Source: JAQGMV01 sp963828715 (GTDB lineage: Bacteria; Pseudomonadota; Gammaproteobacteria; Burkholderiales; SG8-41). From it: a stretch of 64,000 nt of DNA. The notes beneath the pieces are model-generated. The model searched no databases, was not told the DNA's origin, and saw only the letters and a list, made by a program, of their open reading frames with translations. The translations under genes and the position numbers were made by a program. The DNA is taken from positions 186,001 through 250,000 of the forward strand of contig CAWHFX010000015.1 of the NCBI GenBank assembly GCA_963828715.1, written 5' to 3'. How positions within the stretch are numbered: the stretch's first letter is position 1; each line of letters starts with the position of its first letter. Below are positions 1 to 8,652 of the stretch, piece after piece.

Positions 1-96
1 GCGCACCACTTCGCAGGGCATGCTCGTAGATATGCTGGTTGACGGCGGGGCGATACAGGCGAACTGCTGTCGAGTCATGTCCTTCAGGAGATCGCG

Positions 97-2448
97 ATGG
101 CTGCACGAAGCGTAGATGTAACGTTCACGAACAAGAGCGGCGTCAATCTGGTTCTGTTCGGAACGAGTCTCCTGCACGGAGAATGGACGACGGAGCCGCC
201 CGCGCGAATCGACGCCGGTCAGACCGTAACCTGGGCCTCGGAGTCGGACGGTGTGGCGACCGGCACGGAGGGCACCGCGTACTACGACGTCGAAGGACTG
301 GACGACAGCAGTCGTTCGCTTTTCCACTGGGACAACCCGTTTGTCGGCTCGAATTCTTACAGCGAATTCTCCCCCGAAACATTCAAGTCCAGTCACTCGG
401 GCGGCGGTGGAGATAACGCTCACGTCAACTGGATCTTCGACGATGCCTCGTCGACGGGAGACGGCATCCCGGATGACTGGAAGCGAACGGTGTCACCGTC
501 GATCCGGGCGACGGAAGCGGACCCCAGTTCATCGACCTGCCGGCGATGGGCGCGGATGTCAACAAACCCGACATCTTCATCCAGGTCGACTTCATGGCGG
601 ATACGACACACAGCCATGCGTTATCCGCTGCGGCGATCAAGACGGTGGTCGATGCGTTCGCGAAGGCGCCTTACATCAGCAGAAACGGCTCGATAGGCAT
701 CAATCTCCATGTCGACGCGGGACCGGGCAGCATCATGAATTTCGTGACCGGCCAGAAGTGGGGCGCTCTCAGCCGGTCGCGTCAGCTCGGCGAAGTTCCT
801 CAGCTGGGCACCGCAACGGTGGACGGGAGCGGCAACATCGTCAAGTACAACTGGACCGAATTCGACAAGATCAAGAACCAGCCGGGCGGCTTCACCAGGT
901 ACCGGCCGCACCGGCCTGTTCCGCTACTGCATCTGTGCACATCAGCTCGCGACTGCAACCAACAGCGGTGTCGCGCGCGCCATACCGGGTTCGGATTTCA
1001 TCATCAGCCTGGGGACCTTCGCCGGCGTGACCGACACGAACATGGCAGGCACCTTCATGCACGAGCTCGGCCACTGTCTGGGTCTCGACCACGGCGGAGG
1101 AGACGGCACCAACAACAAGCCGAATTACGTCAGCGTGATGAATTACCTGTGGCAGTTTTCCGGTGTGACCCGGGGCGGCACGGCAAACATCGTCGACTAT
1201 TCCAACGCCGCGCTCGCCAACCTGAACGAAAAGAGCCTCGATGAGACGGTCGGTCTGGGCGCCGCTGCGGCGGGGACTGCTATCAGTCACTGGGTGCCAC
1301 CCACGCCTGCCGCCCCCGGCGCGTTCGTCCAGGTCGCCGACGGCAGTCAGCCGATCGACTGGGACGGAGACGGCCTGACCACCAAGAAGAACATTCCCGT
1401 CGACACGAACAATGACGGAGGCACCGGCCCGTTGACGCCGTTCGATGACTGGAAGAACCTCAAGCTGAGGGGCGGCGCCATCGGTGCAGGGGGCAGCTAC
1501 AAACCGCCCGAAGAGAGTTCGGTCGTGGAGATCACGCCGGCGGAGCAACGACTCATCCTGCCGCCGGATACGACGCCGCCGCAGACCACCGCGAGCGTGT
1601 GGCCAACGCCGAACGCCGCAGGCTGGAACCGAACGAACGTTCAGATTACGTTTACCGCGACCGACGATATCTCAGGAGTCGCGCGCACCGAGTGTGACGT
1701 GGATGGTGCGGGCAACGTGGCCGTGAGCGGGCCCGTTCCGATCACCGCCGAAGGCGTGCACGATGTCGAGTACCACTCCGTCGACCGCTCGCAGAACGTG
1801 GAGCGCGCGAAGCGCTTGACGGTGCAGATCGACAAGACTGCGCCCGAAGTCGTCATCAGCTTCGATCCGGTCCAGAACGATTTTCTCGTAACCGGCAGGG
1901 ACAGCCTTTCCGGGGTGGATCCGGCACCGGTGAAACCGAACCGCGTCACCCCGACCGAATGGACCGATTTTGGTTCGGACGTCGCCGAAATCCGGGTCTA
2001 CGAAATTCGAGACCGTGCCGACAACAAGACTACGCTGGTCCTGAAAGTGCGCTGCTCGCCGGAAACCTACGAAGCAAGCGTCCTCGCCATCCGCTACGAC
2101 GACGAGGGGCATTCAGACAACGCAGATAACCTTGGGCAGGACCTGCAGCGGGGAAACAGAACGCAGCATCAACGCAACACGATCGTCTTCGAGCGTCTGG
2201 TCGGCCGCAACAGCGCGCATCCGCTACTCGGGGTAAAGCAGATCGTCAGTATCGGCGAAGACGGGAGCCGCGCGACGGTACGGGCACGCTACGATGTCCT
2301 GGACGATCTCACGCTTCTCGTGCATGAGACCGGCAGCCCCTGTTGCGCCGAGCGCGCGAACATGCGGCCCCGGCTCGAAGTCGATATGCGTGGACTCCTG
2401 CTGCTGCACGTAGCGACACACAGAGGTTATCTGATCGTCGAAGAGTGA
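97..2448 (+). CDS. Metzincin-type zinc metalloprotease with aegerolysin-like N-terminus, two frameshifts
   Basis: Three consecutive frames join into one protein of about 780 aa. The first ~130 aa, with a GTEG motif and tryptophan-rich strands, resemble aegerolysin/ET79-type membrane-binding domains (weak recognition). Then a DGIPDDWK segment leads into a protease domain with HELGHCLGLDH (zinc ligands and catalytic Glu) and a SVMNY Met-turn, diagnostic of metzincins. The C-terminus has an Ig-like/OmpL47-like module starting DTTPPQT. The frame moves from 1 to 3 near base 488 (one base missing) and back near 897 (one extra base). The translation is smooth on both sides, so this is a recent lesion or sequencing error. 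No signal peptide precedes MAARSVDV. Protease assignment is firm; substrate is unknown. Confidence 0.75.
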
Positions 2449-2467
2449 GGGCGGCTGAACGCGGCGC

Positions 2468-3529
2468 CTACAGCTGTTGCACTTCCCGCGTCACCGCCCG
2501 CGAGTTGCCGAAGCAGGGAACGTAGACCGAATGCGTTCCCGCCCCGCCCGCCACGATCAGCATGATTTCTTCAGGGCTGGGCGAGATCGTCAGCACCGTG
2601 TCGGCTGTAACTGCCCCGCCGAATTCCACCTGGCGTGAATCGTGTGCGCGGCCGATCTCTTTGACTGCGAGCTTCGACGCCGGCATTTTCGAGAGCTCCC
2701 ACAATCGGCGCTTGACCTCCGCCTTGCTCATGCCGCTGCGCCTGAAGATCTCGGCGTGTTCCGGACTGACGATGAGCCACGGTTCGCCACCGTGCACGTA
2801 TTCGTTGCTGGGTGGATGCGCCATGGTGTCGGCGATGACGCGGGCGAGCTCCATGCCCTCCTTGGAGTGCGTGTTCATGTTCATCGTGCCTTCCGCGCCG
2901 ACCACCGTGACCGTGCTGCAGGCGCGTGCAAAGCCGCGCTCGACGTGGAGCGGCTCCCACGGACTCTCGTCCTCGTTCTCGGCACAGCAGAACGTGTACT
3001 TGCCCGGCTGACCCTGCGTTGCGCGATCCATGTCACCGGGAAACGCGCCGCCGATGTTCTGCAGAACCAGCCGCATCGCGCGGCCCAGGGTGGCATTCGA
3101 CCACGTCCCCTGCCCGATGCAGTTGAAGCCGGCATTGACCGCGAGCGCTTTCGCGATCGGCCCGTTCAGTATCAGCCACACTGCGACCGGGTTCGTCGTT
3201 GCCTGTATGCCTTGCAGGTTGAACCCCGGCTCGGCCACGGCTTCACAGGCCGCAATCAGCACCGGCAGATACTCGGGATCGCAACCGGCCATGACGGCGT
3301 TGATCGCAATCCGCTCGACCGTGGCCGCCCCGTAAGCCGGCGCGATCAGTGCGACGACGTCGTAGCGCTGGCGGGAGGTGTGACGGAGCATTCGTTCGAC
3401 CCGCTCCGTCGTGGGCGGAACGATGGGCAGTCCGTCCGTCCAGCGCCGTTCCCGGTAGAGCGCGTTGATTGCGTCCAGATCGTCGGCTGCTTCGAACGTC
3501 GCTGCACGATCTATTTCGGGTGCGTTCAT
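2468..3529 (-). CDS. UGSC-associated conserved protein of unknown function
   Basis: A 353-aa protein with no signal peptide or membrane segment; I do not recognise a named domain. It is clearly homologous to the C-terminal part of the fusion protein at 19465-21073. Both share the blocks RRW(T/S)DGLP, VNAVMAGC, NLQGIQATTN, FCCAENE and ESPWEPLHVERGF, and a GTHSVYVP tail. The paired cysteines in FCCAENE are conserved and could be redox or metal ligands (inference). The ATG overlaps the UGSC stop as ATGA, so translation is probably coupled; the longer reading start at 3571 is less likely. Adjacent here and fused elsewhere in the window, it very probably works with the UGSC protein. Confidence 0.8.
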   Translation of the reverse strand: MNAPEIDRAATFEAADDLDAINALYRERRWTDGLPIVPPTTERVERMLRHTSRQRYDVVALIAPAYGAATVERIAINAVMAGCDPEYLPVLIAACEAVAEPGFNLQGIQATTNPVAVWLILNGPIAKALAVNAGFNCIGQGTWSNATLGRAMRLVLQNIGGAFPGDMDRATQGQPGKYTFCCAENEDESPWEPLHVERGFARACSTVTVVGAEGTMNMNTHSKEGMELARVIADTMAHPPSNEYVHGGEPWLIVSPEHAEIFRRSGMSKAEVKRRLWELSKMPASKLAVKEIGRAHDSRQVEFGGAVTADTVLTISPSPEEIMLIVAGGAGTHSVYVPCFGNSRAVTREVQQL

Positions 3530-4074
3530 TTCGCAGTACCTGTCACCAGTGTTACGAGATCGTCGGCGCACTTCGCGGCGATGTCCCGTATCTCATCGCG
3601 GCTGCGCAATCCGAACGGGTGCGGCACCACCGCGATGGGAAGCTCGGGGTCGCCCAGAGCGCGCGCCTGCGCATGGCCGAGCGTGACGAATGCAGTCGAG
3701 CAGATCGTCACAGCAGTCTTCCCCCGTTTCGCGACTTCGACACTGTCGTGGATACTCCACGACGTGCACGACCCTCAGTCACCGGAGCCCGTGATCACCA
3801 CGTCGCACTCGGCCGAGAGCGCCTCGATCACTTCCGGACGCGCGGGAACGGATGCCGACGGCTTTCGGTGCTTCACCACACGCGCGACGCCGAGCTTCGT
3901 CTTGAGAAGCTCGCCGATGTCCTCGGCGAGTACGCCGAAGTTCGGCTTCGCGTTATCGATGAAGCCGACGACCTTGCCGGCAAGGCTCGACAGCGTCGCG
4001 GGACTGCTTGCCACGCCTTCGGCGCGCGGCCGTGCCGGCGCGGTCGGATCGAACAGAGTCAGTGTGCTGGACAT
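3526..4074 (-). CDS. UGSC family selenoprotein, in-frame UGA read as Sec at residue 100
   Basis: The reading frame of 182 codons is interrupted only by a TGA at 3777-3775, exactly where the family motif needs selenocysteine: GSGD-U-G-S-C-TSWSIHDS. After the UGA the same frame continues with 82 conserved residues (VTICSTAF, VPHPFGLRSRDEI) to the true stop at 3526. A 7-bp hairpin with loop AGUAU starts 11 nt after the UGA, matching bacterial SECIS rules. UGSC proteins are a known but functionally uncharacterised (seleno)protein family; the U-x-x-C motif suggests thiol redox chemistry (inference). The gene lies 79 nt after a TctC gene and overlaps its partner gene by ATGA. Without Sec insertion machinery it would make only a 99-aa fragment. 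Confidence 0.9.
3745..3763 (-). promoter_or_regulatory. Candidate bacterial SECIS hairpin, locus 1
   Basis: In the mRNA, UGA is followed by 11 nt, then GUCGUGG, loop AGUAU, CCACGAC: a perfect 7-bp stem. CAC/GUG pairing can add 3 bp across a one-base bulge. The loop lies 18 nt from the UGA and has G at its second position, fitting the usual bSECIS constraints (loop 16-37 nt away, G among the first two loop bases). The stem bases also encode the conserved TSWSIHD residues, so some conservation is protein-driven. Confidence 0.7.
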
Positions 4075-4153
4075 AGGCTTTTCTCACTTCAAGAAAGGCG
4101 GCGCGAAGAACGCCGCAATCATCGCTGCCGTACGTGCATGCGCATCCGCGTGG

Positions 4154-5119
4154 TCAGTCGGTGAGCGTCAGCCTGGCCTGTTTCGCCAGCCGCACCCACT
4201 GCGCGATCTCACTCCGGATGAACTTGTCGGTCTCCTCGGGACTGCTTCCCACGGCTTCGGCCCCCTGCGCTTCGAGCTGCTGACTGACTTCACGCGAGCG
4301 CACGATCTTCACCGTCTCGTCGTGCAGACGGCGCACGATCGGCTGGGGCGTTCCTGCGGGTGCAAGCAGCGCGTACCACAATGCCGACTGATAGCCGGGC
4401 AGTGTCTCGGCGACGGTCGGAATGTCAGGCGCGGACGCAAGCCGCCGTAGCCCGGTGGTCGCCAGCGCTCGCAACTTGCCGCTCTTGACATGGGGCATCG
4501 CGGCGAGCGGGCTCGTGCACATCAACTGCACCTGGCCCCCGATGACATCGACCAGCGCGGGACTGGCGCCTTTGTACGGAATATGCACGAGATCGATGCC
4601 CGTCAGCGACTTCAGGAGCTCGATCGACATGTGCCCGCCGGTGCCGGGTCCCGATGAGGCATAGTTGATACGCCCCGGCCGCGCCTTGGCCGCCGCAATC
4701 AGCTCTTTTATCGTAGACACGCCGAGTGAAGGGTGTGCGACGAACACGAGCGGCGACTGTGCAACCAGTGTGATCGGCGTGAAATCCTTGATGCTGTCGT
4801 ACGGGAGCTTCGGACGCAGCGCCGCGTTCACCGAGTGCGTGGCGCTCGCCAGGAACAAGGTGTAGCCGTCGGGCGGCGCTGTCGCGGCAAGCTGGGTGGC
4901 GATCACCTGCGCGCCACCCCCGCGATTGTCGGCGACGACCTGTTGCCCGAGCACCTCGGACAGCTTGCCCGAAATCAGGCGGCCGACGATGTCGCCTGCG
5001 CCCCCGGGCGGATAAGGAATCAGCAGCCGGATCGCACGTTGCGGATATTCAGCTGCGATGACGAGCGAAGCGACGGTGAACGCCAGAAACGCGAAGGCGA
5101 TGCGCAACACTTTGCTCAT
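4154..5119 (-). CDS. TctC/Bug-type tripartite tricarboxylate transporter receptor
   Basis: A 321-aa periplasmic solute receptor. The start MSKVLRIAF is followed by a hydrophobic signal sequence ending near VIAAEYPQ; the frame opens further upstream, but that part overlaps the preceding gene. Family landmarks are present: IPYPPGGAGDIVGR (ligand loop with Asp), an LPYDSIKDFTPI block, HIPYKGASPALVDVIGGQ and LAPAGTPQPIV. It begins 2 nt after the MmgE/PrpD stop and precedes the UGSC selenoprotein gene, so it probably delivers the organic acid that this operon handles. The ligand cannot be read from sequence. No TctA/TctB permease genes are nearby. Confidence 0.93.
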   Translation of the reverse strand: MSKVLRIAFAFLAFTVASLVIAAEYPQRAIRLLIPYPPGGAGDIVGRLISGKLSEVLGQQVVADNRGGGAQVIATQLAATAPPDGYTLFLASATHSVNAALRPKLPYDSIKDFTPITLVAQSPLVFVAHPSLGVSTIKELIAAAKARPGRINYASSGPGTGGHMSIELLKSLTGIDLVHIPYKGASPALVDVIGGQVQLMCTSPLAAMPHVKSGKLRALATTGLRRLASAPDIPTVAETLPGYQSALWYALLAPAGTPQPIVRRLHDETVKIVRSREVSQQLEAQGAEAVGSSPEETDKFIRSEIAQWVRLAKQARLTLTD

Positions 5120-5121
5120 GA

Positions 5122-6501
5122 CTACGCTGCGACCGCTTGACGCACACTCGCGCCTTCGCGCCTCAGGAGATCCATGAGCACGCGCGTGTTCGCGAGATCC
5201 TCGAGCTTCCATACCGCTGCAACGACCTGCTCGATGGATGCGTTCGGCAACCGCCCGCGCGCGTACGTGCGGAACTTGCCTTCCACCTGATCCTTGGTCA
5301 ACGGACGTTCCGGTGAACCCGTGGGCGTATCGCAGCGAACCTCGAGGCGGCGACCGTCCGTCGTCTCGGCTTCGACGACCGCTTCCACACCGGACAGCGC
5401 GGCATCGCCGACGACGTCGACGTTGTCGGCCGCGAATGCCTTCAGAACCGGATCGTTGTAACGGGCCGGCTCGAACTGCGTCAGCGTGAGCTCGCGATCC
5501 TGAAGGATGATCGCCGCCACGTAATGGCTCGACAGCAGCGCTTCGAACTTGCCCTTGTAGCGCGGGAAGATGCCGTGCATCTCGTTCGCCGTCTTGCTCA
5601 TCGTTATGCGGATCCGGCGCACCTCGCTCAGCTTAAGATCGTGTTGCTGCACGAGATCGAAGAGCGCCGTGATCAGTCCCTGGATCGTCGAGGCCGACGG
5701 CCACAGCCGCAGCGCGATCTGTTCGATCTCCCAGCGCTCGCCGAGGCCGGCCGTGGCAAGCTCGGGCTTGCCGCCGTTGCTGTAGGTCGAATACAGCCCG
5801 CCATCCGGCGCGGTCAGGAACTCACGCGTTGCCGTGAAGCCCTGCTGCGCGAGCAGCGCCGCCATCAGCCCGGACAGCGCACCACGACACTGATGAAATT
5901 TGACCGTGGGCGTTCCCCATGCCGCGAAGGTTCCGGCCGCCTGACTGCCGGCGAGACCATACGCACGCGCCATCGTCTCGGCATCGAAGCCCTGCAGACG
6001 TCCTACCGCCGCCGCCGCGCCGAAGGGCCCGATGACACCCGGGCCATGCCAGCCGCGCGACCGGAACACGGGATAGTCGAGGCTCACGCCCACCCGCGCC
6101 GTCACTTCGAATCCGGCTGCGAGTGCGGCGAGCAACTCGCGCCCGGAAAGCCCGTCGCGCTCGGCGATCGCGAGCGCCGGCGGCACGACTTCCGGCGTGA
6201 TGTGCGTCAGTGTCGCGCGGTGGATGTCGCACATCGTGACCGCGGTGATGAGATACGCGTTGAGCAACGTCGATCCCGCAAGTGACAGGCGATCGCCGCC
6301 GATCACGCTGCTTTCGCGTGACTGGGCCAGCGCCGAAGCGAACGCTTCGACCTGCTGCGTCTCCTCGCTCTGGTGGCCCGCCACGGCGCATGCAAGCGTG
6401 TCGAGCAGAACGATTTTCGCGTAGTCCCGTACGCGCGCCGGAATCCGATCGCAATCGAGTGTGGCCGCGAACTGGGCGAGCGCTTCGGTTGGATTTGCCA
6501 T
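5122..6501 (-). CDS. MmgE/PrpD family protein
   Basis: 459 aa, the normal length for the MmgE/PrpD fold, whose best known members are 2-methylcitrate dehydratase (PrpD), cis-aconitate decarboxylase and iminodisuccinate epimerase. Recognisable blocks are ARVRDYAKIVLLDTLACAVAGH near the N-terminus, CDIHRATLTHITPEVVPPALA around residue 95, and GWHGPGVIGPFGAAAAVGRLQGFD around residue 150. The start is well supported: a GAGGAG Shine-Dalgarno lies 5 nt before the ATG. It is first in a tight operon with TctC, the UGSC selenoprotein and its partner. A substrate such as a tricarboxylate or related acid is plausible but not shown. Confidence 0.9.
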   Translation of the reverse strand: MANPTEALAQFAATLDCDRIPARVRDYAKIVLLDTLACAVAGHQSEETQQVEAFASALAQSRESSVIGGDRLSLAGSTLLNAYLITAVTMCDIHRATLTHITPEVVPPALAIAERDGLSGRELLAALAAGFEVTARVGVSLDYPVFRSRGWHGPGVIGPFGAAAAVGRLQGFDAETMARAYGLAGSQAAGTFAAWGTPTVKFHQCRGALSGLMAALLAQQGFTATREFLTAPDGGLYSTYSNGGKPELATAGLGERWEIEQIALRLWPSASTIQGLITALFDLVQQHDLKLSEVRRIRITMSKTANEMHGIFPRYKGKFEALLSSHYVAAIILQDRELTLTQFEPARYNDPVLKAFAADNVDVVGDAALSGVEAVVEAETTDGRRLEVRCDTPTGSPERPLTKDQVEGKFRTYARGRLPNASIEQVVAAVWKLEDLANTRVLMDLLRREGASVRQAVAA

Positions 6502-6617
6502 GTTTTCTCCTCACGCGACGCGTGGCCGCAGGTTGGGCCCAAACTTAAGCGGAAGCGCCGAAATCCGCAACGGGCCCGCAGTGCGGACGGACCGGACGAT
6601 TTCGAGGCATCCGGGAT

Positions 6618-7661
6618 TCAGATCAGGCCACGCTCCGCGAGTTCCGCCTTCAGATAGGCGTAATAGATCGGCGCCGCCAGCAGGCCGGGAAGTCCGAATG
6701 CGGCCTCCATCACCAGCATCGCGATCAGAAGCTCCCATGGACGCGCATGGATCCGCGATCCGATGATGCGCGCGTTCAGAAAGTACTCGAGCTTGTGAAT
6801 CACGATCAGGAACACGAGCGACGCAAATGCAACGTACACGGAGACGCCGAGGCTCGCGATGAGGATCACCGTGTTCGAGATCAGATTGCCGACCACCGGC
6901 AGCAGTCCGGCGACGAAGGTGATCGCGATCATCGTCTTCATGAGCGGGAGATGCACGTCGAAGAAAGGAAGCGCAAGCCCGAGGTAGACCGCCGTCAAGG
7001 CGGTGTTGATGACCGAGATACGGACCTGTGCAAACACCACGCGGCGGAAGGCATCCGCCAGTTTTCCCGCACGCTGCGTGAGCGCGCGCGCAAGCGGCCT
7101 GTCCGACCAGCCCTCGATCGCCTCGCGCATCGCCAGCATGGCGCCGACGACCATGCCGATGATGATATGCACCAGCGCCCGCATCGTTTCCGCACCTGCC
7201 GAACGCAGGTATGCGGCGTTTTCCTTGAGCCAGGTCGAAAGATCCCTGCTCACATCATCGATGTCGTCCGGCAGATAGGCAACGAACCACGGCGGGAGCG
7301 ACTTGCGTGCGCTTTCCAGGATCTCAGCGAGCTTGTTGATCACACCAGGCAGGCTCCCGGCGTCGCTGCGTATGAACGCAATCACGCCGACCACTGCCGC
7401 GCTGACCAGACCGATGATGGTGGTTGCGAGCAGGGCCACTGCAATCACGCGGGCACGCGGACGCGAGACGCGGCGCTGCAGCATCGGCGCGATCATGTGC
7501 ACCAGGTCGAACACGAGGAGGCCGGCAAGCAACGCGCTCAGCAGACGCAGGCCCAGAACGAGGGCCAGCGCGACCGCCATGCAGACCCAGGACGCGATCT
7601 CGACCGGCGACGCCCTCAGTCCGCTGACTTGATCCCCGCCTGCCGGATGACCCTGGTCCAT
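6618..7661 (-). CDS. AI-2E family (UPF0118) inner-membrane transporter
   Basis: 347 aa with about seven hydrophobic segments: a pair at residues 24-60, one near 80-100, and a cluster at 200-330. They are separated by a hydrophilic, mainly helical insert around 105-165. This matches the AI-2E transporter/PerM superfamily, whose members export autoinducer-2, sodium or other small solutes, so substrate cannot be assigned. The conserved C-terminal block with LPVVGNLISN and ARIIGSRIHARPWELLIAMLV-type residues is present. The start at 7661 overlaps the end of the upstream TctC gene by about 45 nt; a downstream CTG at 7619 is an alternative. The overlap suggests co-transcription with that receptor. 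Confidence 0.85.
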   Translation of the reverse strand: MDQGHPAGGDQVSGLRASPVEIASWVCMAVALALVLGLRLLSALLAGLLVFDLVHMIAPMLQRRVSRPRARVIAVALLATTIIGLVSAAVVGVIAFIRSDAGSLPGVINKLAEILESARKSLPPWFVAYLPDDIDDVSRDLSTWLKENAAYLRSAGAETMRALVHIIIGMVVGAMLAMREAIEGWSDRPLARALTQRAGKLADAFRRVVFAQVRISVINTALTAVYLGLALPFFDVHLPLMKTMIAITFVAGLLPVVGNLISNTVILIASLGVSVYVAFASLVFLIVIHKLEYFLNARIIGSRIHARPWELLIAMLVMEAAFGLPGLLAAPIYYAYLKAELAERGLI

Positions 7662-8590
7662 TTCGCGTATTGCTCCGCATAGAGCTTGCCGGTTTCGACG
7701 GGCGTCGAGGTCCGCACTTCCACACCCTCCCCCGCCAGACGCTGCTTCACATCAGGCGTCGGGTAGCGCTCGACGATTTCCTGATGCAGTTTCTGTACGA
7801 CATCGACCGGCGTGCCGGACGGCGCCATGATCGAATAGAACTGCTGCAACTCGAAACCGGGCAGCCCCGATTCGGCGATCGTCGGGATATCGGGCGCGAA
7901 CGACGAGCGCTGCGGACTCGTGACACCGAGCGCGCGCACGCGATTCGACCGCACGGGCGGCAGTGCCGTGAGCAGATTGGAAATCATCACGTAGGTCTCG
8001 CCCTGCAGCAGCGAAAGCATCGCCGGTGCACCGCCCTTGAAGGGAACGTGGATCATCTTCACGTGCGCCATCGCCTGAAAGAGCTCCGTTCCCAGGTGTG
8101 CCGGCCCACCCTGTCCGGTGCTGGCAAACGCGATGCCGCCGGGCTTCGCCTTGGCCAGTGCGATCAGGTCACGCACCGTCTTCGCCGGCAGCGAAGGGTG
8201 GACGACGAGCAGATAGGCCGTCGTTCCCGCAAGCGAAATCGGGGTGAAGTCCTTCACCGGATCGTATTTCCGATCTGTGTCGAGCGCCGGGCCGGTGATG
8301 TGCGTGGCTGCGCTTCCGAGCAGCAGCGTGTAACCGTCCTTCGGCGCGCGCGCGACGAACTCGGCGGCAATGCGACCGCCGGCGCCGCCGCGATTGTCCA
8401 CGATGATCGGTTGTCCGAGCGAGGGACTGAGCTTCTCCGAGATGAGGCGCGCAACCGTGTCGGTACCGCCGCCCGGTGTGTTCGGAACGATGAGGCGCAG
8501 CGGCTTCACGGGATACGGCTGCGCGACCGCTGTCGAGCACAGCGTCGCGAGTGCGACGGCCGCTGCAAGTGCGATCCGGAGTTGCCTCAT
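7616..8590 (-). CDS. TctC/Bug-type receptor
   Basis: 324 aa. The chosen ATG (MRQLRIAL) sits just after AAGGAC and begins a clear signal peptide cleaved near TAVAQPYP; the open frame extends further but lacks leader character. Motifs: VPNTPGGGTDTVAR ligand loop, KYDPVKDFTPISLAG, HVPFKGGAPAMLSLLQGE, IAESGLPGFE and MAPSGTPVDVV. It is divergent from the TctC gene at 8653, with only 62 bp between the starts, and its 3' end overlaps the AI-2E-type permease gene. Ligand unknown. Confidence 0.92.
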   Translation of the reverse strand: MRQLRIALAAAVALATLCSTAVAQPYPVKPLRLIVPNTPGGGTDTVARLISEKLSPSLGQPIIVDNRGGAGGRIAAEFVARAPKDGYTLLLGSAATHITGPALDTDRKYDPVKDFTPISLAGTTAYLLVVHPSLPAKTVRDLIALAKAKPGGIAFASTGQGGPAHLGTELFQAMAHVKMIHVPFKGGAPAMLSLLQGETYVMISNLLTALPPVRSNRVRALGVTSPQRSSFAPDIPTIAESGLPGFELQQFYSIMAPSGTPVDVVQKLHQEIVERYPTPDVKQRLAGEGVEVRTSTPVETGKLYAEQYAKWTRVIRQAGIKSAD

Positions 8591-8652
8591 GCCTGTCCTT
8601 CCGTTTTGCAGCATGCCGTCATGTGCGGACGGCAAACCGCGTTATTCTCGGG

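Noticed and set aside
3526..3711. A separate 61-aa gene starting at a GTG (MTICSTAF...)
   Set aside because: It is the same frame as the upstream 99-aa ORF, interrupted only by the UGA of the U-G-S-C motif; it is the C-terminal half of one selenoprotein.
3775..3777. UGA reassigned genome-wide (alternative genetic code)
   Set aside because: Many intact genes here end in TGA, several in ATGA or GTGA overlaps, so UGA is a normal stop outside the two selenoprotein loci.
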